Shown here: piece after piece, positions 52,885 to 62,301 of the stretch
How positions within the stretch are numbered: position 1 is the stretch's first letter
Layout: the number at the start of each line of letters is the position of its first letter
DNA from: CALFXN01 sp964451935
GTDB taxonomy: Bacteria; Synergistota; Synergistia; Synergistales; Aminobacteriaceae
Assembly (NCBI GenBank): GCA_964451935.1
Contig: CAYVKE010000004.1
Span: 9,879 to 73,878, forward strand
Length of the DNA: 64,000 nt
Direction: 5' to 3'
Notes under the pieces: model-generated
Database searches by the model: none
What the model saw: the letters and a program-made list of their open reading frames with translations, nothing else
What the model was told of the DNA's origin: nothing
Translations under genes and position numbers: made by a program

Positions 52885-55800
52885 TGCGCCTTCCTCCCAT
52901 CTGCGTCGATGGCCGGGGCGAGCCCCAGGGAACAGATGATCTGCGGTTCGTCCGAGCGCTCTTCTTCCCGGACGATGCACAGACGGTCGTCTTCGCGCAA
53001 CGCGACGACCAGCTCGGCCAGCTTTTCGTCCGATATGCCCGCGCGAAGCTGCCTGTTGAGGGTGTCCGTCGCCGATTGCCGCAGAGGATAGCGGTAGATT
53101 TCCTCGATGGCCTTCGTCAGTTCGGGTATTTCGAAAAGTGTGCCCTTGAGTCGCTCCGCGTGGAGCTTCAGCCGTTCGTACGTCCGGAAACGCGCGCCGG
53201 AAGGCCGGCCGAGCTGTCCGCCCACGGATCTTTCTTCAGCGGCGATCGCTTCGACGGCGTGTCGCACCATGTCGTGGTGTCCCTCCTGCCGCGGAAGCGG
53301 GGGCGTGTTCGGCGCACATTCCGCGGCTTTGAGGATTTCGAATTGCGACCCGGTGACGTTGTTGCCGGAACGATCCATCCAGGCGAGCGCGTCGTTGCCT
53401 TCGGAGGTGCGAAGGTAGACGAGAACGCCGTGGGGCTTCTTTTCTCCCGCCCCGAACGCCCGTGTCGAAAAGACGACCGGCGGCAGGGCCGGAATGGTCT
53501 GTTGCAGCCCGGGATCCCGGTCGATGGCGTTCTTCCAGATCTGGTATGCGCAGGAGGCGAGGTCCACTTCGGTATCGGAGTCGCCGTCGAGGATTCCCGA
53601 TTTTTCGTTGTAGAGGTCCAAAAGGTCCTGCCGCTCGCTTTCGTCCTCGAAAAAGGCCTCGTCCGTACCGACGACTTCGGCGTTCTCGTGAAGCCTGCTT
53701 CGGACCCGGGCGCGCAGGCGAAGGAGATTTTCCACGCCGTCGGCCGGAAGAAATGAATAGCACAGGACGTGCCCGGATTTCTGTCCGATCCGGTCGACGC
53801 GGCCCGCGCGCTGGATGAGGCGGATGATGGCCCACGGCAGATCGTAATTCACGATGATGTGGGCATCCTGAAGGTTTTGCCCTTCGCTGAGAACGTCGGT
53901 CGCCAGAAGGATGCGGATTTCCTCTTCCGGAGGAATCATGTCGCGCTTCCGGTTGCTTTCCGGACTGAAATGCCAGGCGTATCCGGTCGGATCGTCGGCC
54001 CCTCCCGTGACGCCCGCAAGCCGTCCGACGCCTCTCGCGGCGAGTTGGTTTTCGAGGTATTGCACGGTGTCGGCGAACTGGCTGAAGATGAGGATCTTGT
54101 CGTTCGGGTAGCGCTGCGCGACGAGCCGGTGCAACGCGTTGAGTTTTGCGTCGCCGTCCGCTTTCCATTCGCCGCAGCGGCCGAGTATGTCGAGCAGGCG
54201 GGAAGCGTCGCGTTCGAGGTCCTCGCCGAGCGAATCGACGAAGAGATCCGGGCGCAGCCATTTGAAGCGGGTCTCGAATTGCGTGGAATACAGCTCGTAA
54301 ATTTCGGCGGCGCGCTTTCGAAATTCGGCTTCGGTGCGCAGTCTGCGTTGCGGGAGCGACGAGCGGATTTCTCCGTTTCCGTTCTCGTCATCGAAAAGAA
54401 AAACATCCTCTATATCATCATCGCGGAAACTTGCGTCGAGAAGCTGCGCTTCCTGTGCGCCGATCGGCAGCGGCAATCCTTTCGCGATTGCGTACAGAAA
54501 GACGTGGTTGCGCAGAATGTGACGCTCGATCGAAAGTTGAAACGAGTGCCCGCTGCTTTCGAGCCGCTTGAAGAGGTTGACCCGGCAAAAGCCCATCAAT
54601 CTCTTTCCCGCGCGCGACAGGGCTTGCAACAGGGATGATTCCGCCTGAGCCGGCGGCCTGTGCGGCGTCGGCGCGGCGTAGTTGCCCAGCCCGTAGCGCG
54701 GCAATTCGAGGTTGTTGATTTCATTGACGACGTCCGGAGCGTACAACTGCGCGTACTGGTCTGCCGGGTCGTTTTCGTCGATATCGAACGCGATTGTCTT
54801 CGGGACGCGCTCGGGAAAGTACGAGAGAGTCCCGTCCTCGAACGTGAGATACTTGCGCCCCGTCGCAGGATCCGTCGCGGCGTAATTGTCCTGTATGAAT
54901 GTCCGCGTGCGGCGGACGAGATAGAGGCGCATCAGTTCCCGCCAGTCGTCGGCGTATTCGCTTTTCTCGAACGCGGCGAGTGAGTGGAGCGGGCATTGGA
55001 ACCGTCGGATGAACTCGGTTTCTCCAATCTCCCGGAGCAGCCGTTCGGGCCGGATTCCGAGGTTCTTGTCTTCCGGTATGAAGAGACGGAGCTGGTTCGA
55101 GAGGTCGCGATACGTCTTGTTGTACGGCGTGGCCGACAGAAGGATACACTTGCTCTCGTTTTCCCGGATGTATTCCTGAATCGCCTTGTAGCGCTTGCCC
55201 TCGCGATTGCGCAGATTGTGGCTTTCGTCGATGAGCACCACGCGATATCGGCGCAATTTGGGCAAATCCCGCTCCGCCGTCGTCAGGGAAAGCACCTTCG
55301 CGAGCAGGCGATAGTCGTCTGCGTAGTCTTTCCACATATTCACGAGGTTCTTCGGGCAGATGATGAGCGTTTCGGTGAAATGATCGTCCTGGAATATCTT
55401 CGCGATGGCCGTGGCCATCAGCGTCTTCCCGAGGCCGACAACGTCGCCGACCAGGACGCCGCCGCGCTTGTTGAGATGGTGCGCCGCTATCTTGACCGCG
55501 GCCGCCTGATAGTCGAACAGGCGATTGCCGAATTCCGGCGGAATGCGAAATTCGGAGAGCCCGGCGCGGGCTTCCTGGGCGAGGTGGTAGGCCATCTTGA
55601 TGTAGATGTGATAGGGGGGAACGGGTGTTTCCCGCGCCCAGCTCTCCTCGATGACTTCGATAAGTTCCTGTGTGATGTCCAGGCACCAGCGCGCGTTCCA
55701 TCGTTCCTCGAACCACGTTGCGAGTTTCCGCGCGGCGTCGTGGTCGAGAACATCGACATTGAGTTCTCCCTGATGCGAAAGCCCTGCGAAGGTGAGGTTG

Positions 55801-56282
55801 CTGCTGCCCAGATAGCCGATGATCGGGTTGACTGGGTCGGAACGGAACAGCAGGTAGAGCTTCGCGTGAAGGTTATAGAGCAGAAACAGGCGAACGACGA
55901 GTTTTTTCGCCCGGAGCTGCTCCGTCAGACGGCGTAAGCCCGCCTCGTCGGCGTTTGTCGGAACTCCGATGGTCAACTGGTCGCGAAACTCCTCCGCCAG
56001 CCTCTTTTTCAGCCGCAGGGCCGTTTGATTGTCGAGTTCGTCCCGGCGCGAAGCAGAGGAGAAAACCGACCGCAGTTCATCCTGCGGAAGCCGTTGCATC
56101 CCCACGAGAAGACGGCACTGTCTGTCCGGGCCGCCCGCCCATCGTTCGATAAGGTCGTCGATCGACTTCCATCCGCGCAGATTGAAATATCCGACGCAGA
56201 AGTCCGCCCGGTTCCCGACTTCGATGGTCGCCCGGAGCGCCGGAAGCAGATCATTCTCGATATTGTCGAAGATTCGGGGCAT
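52881..56282 (-). CDS. PLD-domain SNF2-family helicase
   Basis: An 1133-residue protein. Residues 1-200 form a phospholipase-D-like nuclease domain with one HxK pair (His139, Lys141) and GSSN (159-162). The SNF2/superfamily-2 helicase follows with Walker A GDVVGLGKT (279-287), DESH (352-355), SATPYN (383-388) and the motif VI RAGRVDRIGQ. A helical C-terminal region of about 250 residues ends the protein. ATG 56282 lacks a ribosome site, unusual for this genome. It is the first gene of a leftward operon with the Eco57I methylase and DprA-like gene. Helicase plus PLD plus adenine methylase resembles DISARM-type and related defence operons, but the DISARM DUF1998 gene is not here. Confidence 0.9.
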   Translation of the reverse strand: MPRIFDNIENDLLPALRATIEVGNRADFCVGYFNLRGWKSIDDLIERWAGGPDRQCRLLVGMQRLPQDELRSVFSSASRRDELDNQTALRLKKRLAEEFRDQLTIGVPTNADEAGLRRLTEQLRAKKLVVRLFLLYNLHAKLYLLFRSDPVNPIIGYLGSSNLTFAGLSHQGELNVDVLDHDAARKLATWFEERWNARWCLDITQELIEVIEESWARETPVPPYHIYIKMAYHLAQEARAGLSEFRIPPEFGNRLFDYQAAAVKIAAHHLNKRGGVLVGDVVGLGKTLMATAIAKIFQDDHFTETLIICPKNLVNMWKDYADDYRLLAKVLSLTTAERDLPKLRRYRVVLIDESHNLRNREGKRYKAIQEYIRENESKCILLSATPYNKTYRDLSNQLRLFIPEDKNLGIRPERLLREIGETEFIRRFQCPLHSLAAFEKSEYADDWRELMRLYLVRRTRTFIQDNYAATDPATGRKYLTFEDGTLSYFPERVPKTIAFDIDENDPADQYAQLYAPDVVNEINNLELPRYGLGNYAAPTPHRPPAQAESSLLQALSRAGKRLMGFCRVNLFKRLESSGHSFQLSIERHILRNHVFLYAIAKGLPLPIGAQEAQLLDASFRDDDIEDVFLFDDENGNGEIRSSLPQRRLRTEAEFRKRAAEIYELYSTQFETRFKWLRPDLFVDSLGEDLERDASRLLDILGRCGEWKADGDAKLNALHRLVAQRYPNDKILIFSQFADTVQYLENQLAARGVGRLAGVTGGADDPTGYAWHFSPESNRKRDMIPPEEEIRILLATDVLSEGQNLQDAHIIVNYDLPWAIIRLIQRAGRVDRIGQKSGHVLCYSFLPADGVENLLRLRARVRSRLHENAEVVGTDEAFFEDESERQDLLDLYNEKSGILDGDSDTEVDLASCAYQIWKNAIDRDPGLQQTIPALPPVVFSTRAFGAGEKKPHGVLVYLRTSEGNDALAWMDRSGNNVTGSQFEILKAAECAPNTPPLPRQEGHHDMVRHAVEAIAAEERSVGGQLGRPSGARFRTYERLKLHAERLKGTLFEIPELTKAIEEIYRYPLRQSATDTLNRQLRAGISDEKLAELVVALREDDRLCIVREEERSDEPQIICSLGLAPAIDADGRKAQ

Positions 56283-56448
56283 GGCTATCTGCGGATCATC
56301 CGGGACGTTCTCCGGGAGAAGTGCGGGCGAAATTCATAGCCGTGGCGGTTTTTCGGTTCGATCTCCGCGCAACGTTTCGCAAACATAAAAAGCGCCTCCG
56401 TGAATGCGGTCGAATGATGCGTTCAATGGAGTTCTTTGTTTAAATGAA

Positions 56449-56477
56449 AATTTACGTTTATTGCGGCGAGCTGTCAA
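56449..56477 (-). promoter_or_regulatory. Promoter of the helicase-methylase operon
   Basis: On the minus strand, TTGACA (56477-56472), exactly 17 bases and TAAATT (56454-56449). The start would be near 56442, leaving a leader of about 160 bases before the ATG at 56282 in an A+T-rich stretch. Confidence 0.75.
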
Positions 56478-56515
56478 GGCTTTTCAAATGATTCGTGCTT
56501 CCGGCGGCGATTCGC

Positions 56516-57013
56516 CTATTTCTCCGGCATGACGGACGAGTGGTGGCTGACGATGCGCCATTGTTCGCCGTCCCATCCGTACGTGAAGCTGTAGCGCGCC
56601 CGGATGCTTTCGCCGGTCGTCGCGTAATGGAACGTGTACAGGCCTGTGTCGACGGCGATGTCGGCGCCGATCGAAATCTGCCGCATGACGATCTCGCCGG
56701 ACGGCCGATGTTCCAGAAAGTGGCGGAAGTAGTCGACCTTTTCGGCGCGCGTGAGGCGGGGCGTGTTCGACAGCGTCGGCAGCAGGATCGACCGTTCGGC
56801 GTACAGGTCGGCGACCTTCTCCGGATCCCCGGACCGAAGGGCCTGGTTCCATGTGTCGAACAGCGCGGCGATGTCCTGTTCGGTCGCTTCGGCGGCGACG
56901 ATGCATTTCTCCTGCAAAACGGCGACCGGTTGGGCGCTGCACGGAACGGCCGCGACGCCTCCTGCGGCGAGCATGGCGCACACGGCGAGCACTGCGGCGA
57001 ATCTTGCTTTCAT
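56516..57013 (-). CDS. Exported SnoaL-like (DUF4440/CaMKII-association fold) protein
   Basis: One hundred sixty-five residues. A signal peptide (RFAAVLAVCAMLAAGGVAAVPC) is followed by a cone-fold domain of the SgcJ/EcaC type with ALFDTWNQALRSGDPEKVADLYAE and YSFTYGWDGEQWRIVSHHSS. These folds bind small ligands and often have no known enzyme activity. ATG 57013 follows AAGGAGAGG. It lies alone, downstream of a 19-bp hairpin, with no obvious link to the neighbours. Confidence 0.8.
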   Translation of the reverse strand: MKARFAAVLAVCAMLAAGGVAAVPCSAQPVAVLQEKCIVAAEATEQDIAALFDTWNQALRSGDPEKVADLYAERSILLPTLSNTPRLTRAEKVDYFRHFLEHRPSGEIVMRQISIGADIAVDTGLYTFHYATTGESIRARYSFTYGWDGEQWRIVSHHSSVMPEK

Positions 57014-57092
57014 GGTTTTCCTCTCCTTTGTATCGGATATCCGGATGACGGACGTCTGCGTCCGCTGCGATCCGTAGAGTAATCGTACAGGG

Positions 57093-57137
57093 AACGACGA
57101 AGGACGCAAGATGTCTCTTGCGTCCTTCGTCGTTTTT
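57093..57137 (+). terminator. 19-bp hairpin terminator, T-run on the plus strand
   Basis: A perfect 19-bp stem (57093-57111 with 57116-57134), 4-base loop and a T-run (57133-57137) on the plus strand. Genes on both sides are on the minus strand, so either the hairpin works in both directions or it ends an antisense transcript. Confidence 0.75.
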
Positions 57138-57169
57138 CCGTGGAAAATTAACGCCCGTCTGTTTGGGGG

Positions 57170-58204
57170 CTACTCTTCGAGATAGTGCTCCATCGGATAG
57201 GCGAGATACCTGGCGGGCGGCAGCTTCTCGGTCGTGACGTAGCCCGTCGGCGCGTTCAGAAGCTGCGGGATCCGGTTGACGATCGTGGCGCACGTCAGTT
57301 CGACCGTCGCGGGGCGGGCGATCTTCACGGTCGTGTCCGGTTCGCCGTGGATCGTCCAGTCGTTGCAGTCCGTTTCGCCGGGGGCGTAGACCTTGCCGAC
57401 GCACTGCGTCTCGATAACGGGGCCCTGATACGTTTCGGTCGTGACGACGGCCGACATTCCGGTGGCGTAGCCCTGCGGGATGTCCATTCCGAGCGTGGTC
57501 GAGTGAAGCGTGACGTTCGCCGTCGTGGGAATGAGCCTCTGCTTCATCGACTTGACCGTAAAGCCGAGCTGCGAGCAGAGCCATTCGTTCGAGTTCCACA
57601 CGTAGGACGGCAGCGAATCGTTCTGCGCGATGTCCCGGTCGAAGTCCGCCATTGACAGGCCGGAGCCGTGGACCTTCGCGAGCGCGATGCCGTAATCCTC
57701 GACGTTATAGCTCGTCACGCCCTCGATACGCGAGATTTTATGCGTGGCTCCCGCGAGGACCGAAATCAGGTTGCCCCAGAAGACATCCTGGTAGCCGCAG
57801 CCGGTGACGGTGCAGCCCATCTCCTTGGCGAGCCGGTCGAGCCGGTTCGTGAGCGACGGCGACGTCGTCCACGGGTAGAAGGCCTCTTCGCACGTCGTGA
57901 TCGTGCTGACGCCATAGCTCACCGGAATTTCCAGATGGGAGTACATATCGGTCATAAGACTGGCGACCGCGACGATGCACGCGTCGGCGTCGCACTCCTC
58001 GAAAACCTCGCGGGCGTCGCTTCGGACCGGAACGTTGAGCCGGAAGCCGAGCCCCGCGACTTCGCCCGCGTCCTTTCCGACGACGGCGGGGTTGCTGTCG
58101 ATCGCTCCGACGATCTCCGCTCCGTTCTCGTAGAGATACCTGAGGAACACGCGCCCCATCTTTCCGCACCCGTACTGAACGACCCGAATCTTTGGCGTGA
58201 ACAC
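57170..58204 (-). CDS. DapB-like NAD(P)-dependent oxidoreductase (2,4-diaminopentanoate dehydrogenase-like)
   Basis: A Rossmann protein of 344 residues with IRVVQYGCGKMGRVFLRYL at the N-terminus, then VVGKDAGEVAG, the catalytic-region TTCEEAFYPW, GYQDVFWGNL and a DapB-like C-terminal domain. Relatives include dihydrodipicolinate reductase and 2,4-diaminopentanoate dehydrogenase, the latter from ornithine fermentation, which fits an amino-acid fermenter. Start GTG 58204 is preferred since AAGGAGG lies about 8 bases upstream. It is divergent from the second importer, and the substrate is unresolved. Confidence 0.8.
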   Translation of the reverse strand: MFTPKIRVVQYGCGKMGRVFLRYLYENGAEIVGAIDSNPAVVGKDAGEVAGLGFRLNVPVRSDAREVFEECDADACIVAVASLMTDMYSHLEIPVSYGVSTITTCEEAFYPWTTSPSLTNRLDRLAKEMGCTVTGCGYQDVFWGNLISVLAGATHKISRIEGVTSYNVEDYGIALAKVHGSGLSMADFDRDIAQNDSLPSYVWNSNEWLCSQLGFTVKSMKQRLIPTTANVTLHSTTLGMDIPQGYATGMSAVVTTETYQGPVIETQCVGKVYAPGETDCNDWTIHGEPDTTVKIARPATVELTCATIVNRIPQLLNAPTGYVTTEKLPPARYLAYPMEHYLEE

Positions 58205-58241
58205 TGCGACCCCCTCCTTCATAAAGGTGATTCTATTCACG

Positions 58242-58270
58242 ATAGTAGCAGAAGCGGTTTCTTCTGGCAA
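58242..58270 (-). promoter_or_regulatory. Promoter for the oxidoreductase gene
   Basis: On the minus strand TTGCCA (58270-58265), 17 bases and TACTAT (58247-58242). Transcription begins about 30 bases before GTG 58204. Confidence 0.65.
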
Positions 58271-58334
58271 CACGGTTGCATGGTACACGAATTCCGACAG
58301 TTTCCATGTTTTATGGATACATAAAAGGATACAG

Positions 58335-58362
58335 TTGAACGGCCGGTCGAAATGGATATAAT
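58335..58362 (+). promoter_or_regulatory. Promoter for the second peptide-type importer
   Basis: TTGAAC (58335-58340), a 16-base spacer and a perfect TATAAT (58357-58362). The start near 58369 leaves a short leader with GGAAGGAG before ATG 58407. Confidence 0.8.
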
Positions 58363-58406
58363 AAACTTGTGTTTCGGATTCATTCTGTCCCCGGAAGGAG
58401 ATCGAA

Positions 58407-59327
58407 ATGGGCCGGTATATCTTTCAGCGAGTCTGGACCAGCGCCGTCACCCTGTTTGTCGTCATCACGGTCACATTTTTCCTGATGCGGGCCATTCCCG
58501 GCGGGCCGTTCACCGACGAGAAGGCGATCCCGCCGCAGATCCTCACGAAGGTTCTTGAACGCTACCACATGAACGACCCCATCCATATCCAGTATTTCCA
58601 CTATCTGCAGAGCCTCGCCCGTTTCGACCTCGGGCCGTCTTTCCGGTACGAGGGCATGTCGGTCAACGACCTTATCCGCAACAGCTTTCCGATTTCTCTT
58701 CTCATCGGCTCCATGGCGATTCTGATCGCGCTCGGCATCGGCATCCCGGCCGGCATCGTCTCGGCGTTGCGCCGGGGGGGATGGCAGGACAAGACGGCGA
58801 TGGTCGTGGCGACCCTCGGGATCACGATCCCGAACTATGTCATCGCGACGCTGATGGTCTACGTCTTCGCCTACAGGCTCGGGATCGTGACGGTCGGGTT
58901 CTGGGAGGGCTTCTCCACAGCCGTCCTTCCGGCGATCACGCTCGCGGGGTATCCGACGGCGTTCATCTCCCGTCTGACGCGGTCGAGCATGCTCGAGGTC
59001 ATCCAGCAGGATTACATCCGGACCGCCCGGTCCAAGGGGCTCCGCGAACGCACGGTCGTCTACATCCACGCGCTCAAGAACGCCGTGATTCCGGTGATTA
59101 CGTATCTCGGCCCGCTGGCGGCGGGGATTCTGACGGGCAGCTTCGTCGTGGAGCAGATCTACGGCGTGCCGGGGCTCGGGACGTTCTTCGTGACGAGCAT
59201 CCAGAACCGCGACTACACGACGATCATGGGCGTGACGGTCTTCTACAGCGCGCTGCTCGTGAGCCTGAATCTTCTCGTGGATATCTGTTACGGCTTCATC
59301 GACCCCCGCATCAAACTCGGAGGCTGA
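58407..59327 (+). CDS. ABC transporter permease, DppB type
   Basis: A 306-residue permease with six helices; FFLMRAIPGGPFTDEKAIPP near the start and EAA loop QQDYIRTARSKGLRERTVV are family marks. First gene of the second importer. The strong promoter and ribosome site (GGAAGGAG) suggest high expression. DppC follows by 9 bases. Confidence 0.93.
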   Translation: MGRYIFQRVWTSAVTLFVVITVTFFLMRAIPGGPFTDEKAIPPQILTKVLERYHMNDPIHIQYFHYLQSLARFDLGPSFRYEGMSVNDLIRNSFPISLLIGSMAILIALGIGIPAGIVSALRRGGWQDKTAMVVATLGITIPNYVIATLMVYVFAYRLGIVTVGFWEGFSTAVLPAITLAGYPTAFISRLTRSSMLEVIQQDYIRTARSKGLRERTVVYIHALKNAVIPVITYLGPLAAGILTGSFVVEQIYGVPGLGTFFVTSIQNRDYTTIMGVTVFYSALLVSLNLLVDICYGFIDPRIKLGG

Positions 59328-59336
59328 GGACGAATC

Positions 59337-60296
59337 ATGGAAAAACTTCTGAACGGAGGCAGCGGAGTACACATCGGAGCGGGGCCGCTCGACCCGGCGC
59401 TTTTCGAACGCGTCGGCGATGACGACAAGCGGAAGGACGAGTTCATCCGCGAGAGCGTGAGTTACTGGCAGGATGCATGGAGGAGGCTGAAGGCGGACCC
59501 GCTCGCGATGAGCGGCCTCGTCGTCATTCTGGCCGTCGTGCTCTTCGCGGTGTTCGGTCCGATGCTCTCGGCCTACGAGTACGACGCGCAGGACTTCATG
59601 GTCGCGAACGAGGCGCCGTCCTGGAGTCACCTCTTCGGGACGGACATGTTCGGCCGCGACCTGTTCGTCCGCGTGCTGTACGGCGCGCGGATCTCGCTCG
59701 CCGTCGGCTTCGTGGCGAGCCTGATCAACCTGACGATCGGCGTGATCTACGGCGGGATCTCGGGGTACCTCGGCGGACGCGCGGACAACCTGATGATGCG
59801 CATCGTCGACGCGATCCACAGCATCCCCCTGATGATCTACGTGATCCTGCTGATGGTCGTCATCGGCCCGGGACTCAAGAGCATCTTCCTGACGCTCGGG
59901 ATCTCCTACTGGGCGTCGATGGCCCGGATCGTGCGCGCCGAAACCATCAGGATCAAGAACGAGGAGTTCGTCCTCGCGGCCCGCGTGCTCGGCGCGTCGC
60001 CGCGGCGGATCCTGCTGCGGCACCTGATCCCGAACGCGATGGGGCCGATCCTCGTGACGCTGACCTTCTCGATCCCGCAGGCGATCTTCGTCGAGGCCTT
60101 CCTGAGCTTCATCGGCCTCGGCGTGTCCGCGCCGATGGCGAGCTGGGGCGTTCTGACGAGCGACGCGATCAATACGCTCGCGATATACCCGTATCAGCTC
60201 TTCTTCCCCGCCGCGGCGATCTCCGTCACGATCCTGGCGTTCAACTTCCTGGGCGACGGTCTCCGCGACGCGCTCGACCCGAGGCTGCGAAAGTGA
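59337..60296 (+). CDS. ABC transporter permease, DppC type
   Basis: A 319-residue permease with an extended cytoplasmic N-terminus (about 55 residues, charged) before helix 1, then LFGTDMFGRDLFVRVLYGAR and the EAA loop NEEFVLAARVLGASPRRIL. It ends DALDPRLRK. It completes the channel with the DppB-type subunit. Confidence 0.93.
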   Translation: MEKLLNGGSGVHIGAGPLDPALFERVGDDDKRKDEFIRESVSYWQDAWRRLKADPLAMSGLVVILAVVLFAVFGPMLSAYEYDAQDFMVANEAPSWSHLFGTDMFGRDLFVRVLYGARISLAVGFVASLINLTIGVIYGGISGYLGGRADNLMMRIVDAIHSIPLMIYVILLMVVIGPGLKSIFLTLGISYWASMARIVRAETIRIKNEEFVLAARVLGASPRRILLRHLIPNAMGPILVTLTFSIPQAIFVEAFLSFIGLGVSAPMASWGVLTSDAINTLAIYPYQLFFPAAAISVTILAFNFLGDGLRDALDPRLRK

Positions 60297-60304
60297 GGCC
60301 CCCG

Positions 60305-61309
60305 ATGGACGCTCTTCTCGACATCAGTCATCTGCACACGTCCTTCTTCACCCCGGTCGGCGAGGTCCGCGCCGTTCGGGACGTCTCCTTCTCGCTGCGC
60401 CGGGGAGAGGTTCTCGGAATCGTCGGCGAGTCGGGAAGCGGCAAGAGCGTGACGATGCTCTCGATTCTTCGCCTGCTCGGGACGTCGGGGCGCGTCGTCG
60501 AGGGGAGCATTCGCTTCGACGGGACCGAACTGGCCGGCGCCGACGACGAAACGGTCGTGAACCTTCGCGGAAACAGGATCGGAATGATCTTCCAGGACCC
60601 AATGACGAGCCTGAACCCCGTGCTCAGCGTGGGCTACCAGCTCATGGAGCCGCTGATCCGCCACAAGGGGATGACGAAGGCCCAGGCGCGCGGGCGGGCG
60701 ATCGCGATGCTCCGTCAGGTGGGCATCGACCCTGCGGAAAAGCGCATCGGCCAGTACCCGCACCAGTTCTCGGGAGGCCAGCGCCAGCGCATCATGATCG
60801 CGATGGCGCTCACCTGCGATCCCGCGCTCCTGATCGCCGACGAGCCGACGACGGCCCTCGACGTCACGATCCAGGCGCAGATTCTCGAACTCATGAAGGC
60901 GTTGCAGGCGCGGACCGGGACGTCGATCATCCTGATCACGCACGACCTCGGCGTCGTGGCGGGGATGGCCGACCGCGTGATCGTCATGTACGGCGGGCGC
61001 ATCGTCGAGCGCGGAACGCGAAAGGACATCTTCTACGCCCCCGGACATCCCTACACGAAGGGATTGTTGCACTCGGTCCCGAACCCGGATACGCTCGTCC
61101 GCGAACGCCTGATCCCGATCGAGGGACAGCCGCCCGACCTTCTGAACCCGCCCCCGGGGTGCCCGTTCGCGGCGCGGTGTCCCGAGACGATGCGCGTCTG
61201 CATGACGCTGCCTCCGGAACCGACGACGCTCTCCGAGGGACACGCCGCGAGCTGCTGGCTTCACGACCGGAGACGCGTCCGGCCCGTCGCGGGAGGTGTG
61301 TGCGCATGA
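60305..61309 (+). CDS. ABC transporter ATP-binding protein, DppD type
   Basis: A 334-residue ATPase from ATG 60305 with Walker A GESGSGKSV, FQDPMTSLNPVLSVG, signature FSGGQRQRIMIA and Walker B LLIADEPTTALD, and GCPFAARCPETMRVC near the end. The coding frame extends upstream only as a shadow of the permease gene. Its stop overlaps the next ATPase (ATGA). Confidence 0.93.
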   Translation: MDALLDISHLHTSFFTPVGEVRAVRDVSFSLRRGEVLGIVGESGSGKSVTMLSILRLLGTSGRVVEGSIRFDGTELAGADDETVVNLRGNRIGMIFQDPMTSLNPVLSVGYQLMEPLIRHKGMTKAQARGRAIAMLRQVGIDPAEKRIGQYPHQFSGGQRQRIMIAMALTCDPALLIADEPTTALDVTIQAQILELMKALQARTGTSIILITHDLGVVAGMADRVIVMYGGRIVERGTRKDIFYAPGHPYTKGLLHSVPNPDTLVRERLIPIEGQPPDLLNPPPGCPFAARCPETMRVCMTLPPEPTTLSEGHAASCWLHDRRRVRPVAGGVCA

Positions 61310-62256
61310 GCGCCCTGCTCGACGTCAGAAATCTCGTGATGCACTTCCGGGTCGGCCGACATCAGGCGGCCCGGGCGGTCGACGGCGTCTCCTTCGCGAT
61401 CGGGCGCGGCGAGACTCTCGGGCTCGTCGGCGAGTCGGGATGCGGAAAGACGACCGTGGGACGGTCGATCATCCGGCTCTACGACCCGACGGCGGGGGAG
61501 ATCGTGTTCGACGGGACGGACATCTCGAAGCTCTCCCAGCGCGAGATGCTTCCGTTCCGGCGGCGGATGCAGATGATCTTCCAGGATCCCTACGCGTCGC
61601 TGAACCCGCGGATGACGGTCGGGGACATCGTGATGGAGCCGATGACGATCCACTCGCTCCACGCGCCGCGGGAACGCCGCGATCGCGCGCGGGAGCTTTT
61701 GCGCACCGTGGGACTGAACTCGGAACACGCGAACCGCTATCCACACGAATTCTCGGGAGGGCAGCGCCAACGCATCGGGATCGCCCGGTCGCTCGCAGCG
61801 TCGCCCGAGTTCATCGTCTGCGACGAGCCGATCTCGGCGCTCGACGTCTCCATCCAGGCGCAGATCGTCAACACGCTCGAGGATCTGCAGAAGGAGTTCG
61901 GCCTCACGTACCTGTTCATCGCGCACGATCTGTCGATGGTCAAGCATATCAGCGACCGCATCGCGGTCATGTACCTCGGAACGATGGTCGAAATCGCCGG
62001 AAGCAATGAGCTGTATACGCGGCCGCTGCACCCCTACACCGAGGCGCTTCTCTCCGCGATCCCCGTTCCCGATCCCGACCGCGCGGACGCGCGAAAGCGC
62101 ATCCCGCTCGAAGGGGAGATCCCGAACCCGATCAACCCGCCGCCGGGCTGCAAGTTCCATACCCGGTGCCGATACGCCGAACCCGGATGCAGGGAGGTGA
62201 TTCCCGAACTGACGGATCGCGGAAACGGTCACTTCAGCGCATGTCTCGTCAAGTGA
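61306..62256 (+). CDS. ABC transporter ATP-binding protein, DppF type
   Basis: A 316-residue ATPase starting at ATG 61306 after GGGAGG. Walker A GESGCGKTT, FQDPYASLNPRMTV, signature FSGGQRQRIGIA and Walker B FIVCDEPISALD are clear; tail GCKFHTRCRYAEPGC. The binding-protein gene follows 45 bases later. As in the first importer, the two ATPases are distinct paralogues and not duplicates in tandem. Confidence 0.93.
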   Translation: MSALLDVRNLVMHFRVGRHQAARAVDGVSFAIGRGETLGLVGESGCGKTTVGRSIIRLYDPTAGEIVFDGTDISKLSQREMLPFRRRMQMIFQDPYASLNPRMTVGDIVMEPMTIHSLHAPRERRDRARELLRTVGLNSEHANRYPHEFSGGQRQRIGIARSLAASPEFIVCDEPISALDVSIQAQIVNTLEDLQKEFGLTYLFIAHDLSMVKHISDRIAVMYLGTMVEIAGSNELYTRPLHPYTEALLSAIPVPDPDRADARKRIPLEGEIPNPINPPPGCKFHTRCRYAEPGCREVIPELTDRGNGHFSACLVK

Positions 62257-62301
62257 TCACGAAAGTGCAGAAAGAATAGTCTGAGGAGGGATTTGACACC
62301 C

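Noticed and set aside
46111..56282. Complete DISARM or BREX system
   Set aside because: PLD, SNF2 and methylase domains are seen, but no DUF1998 protein, no PglZ and no Brx genes are in the window.
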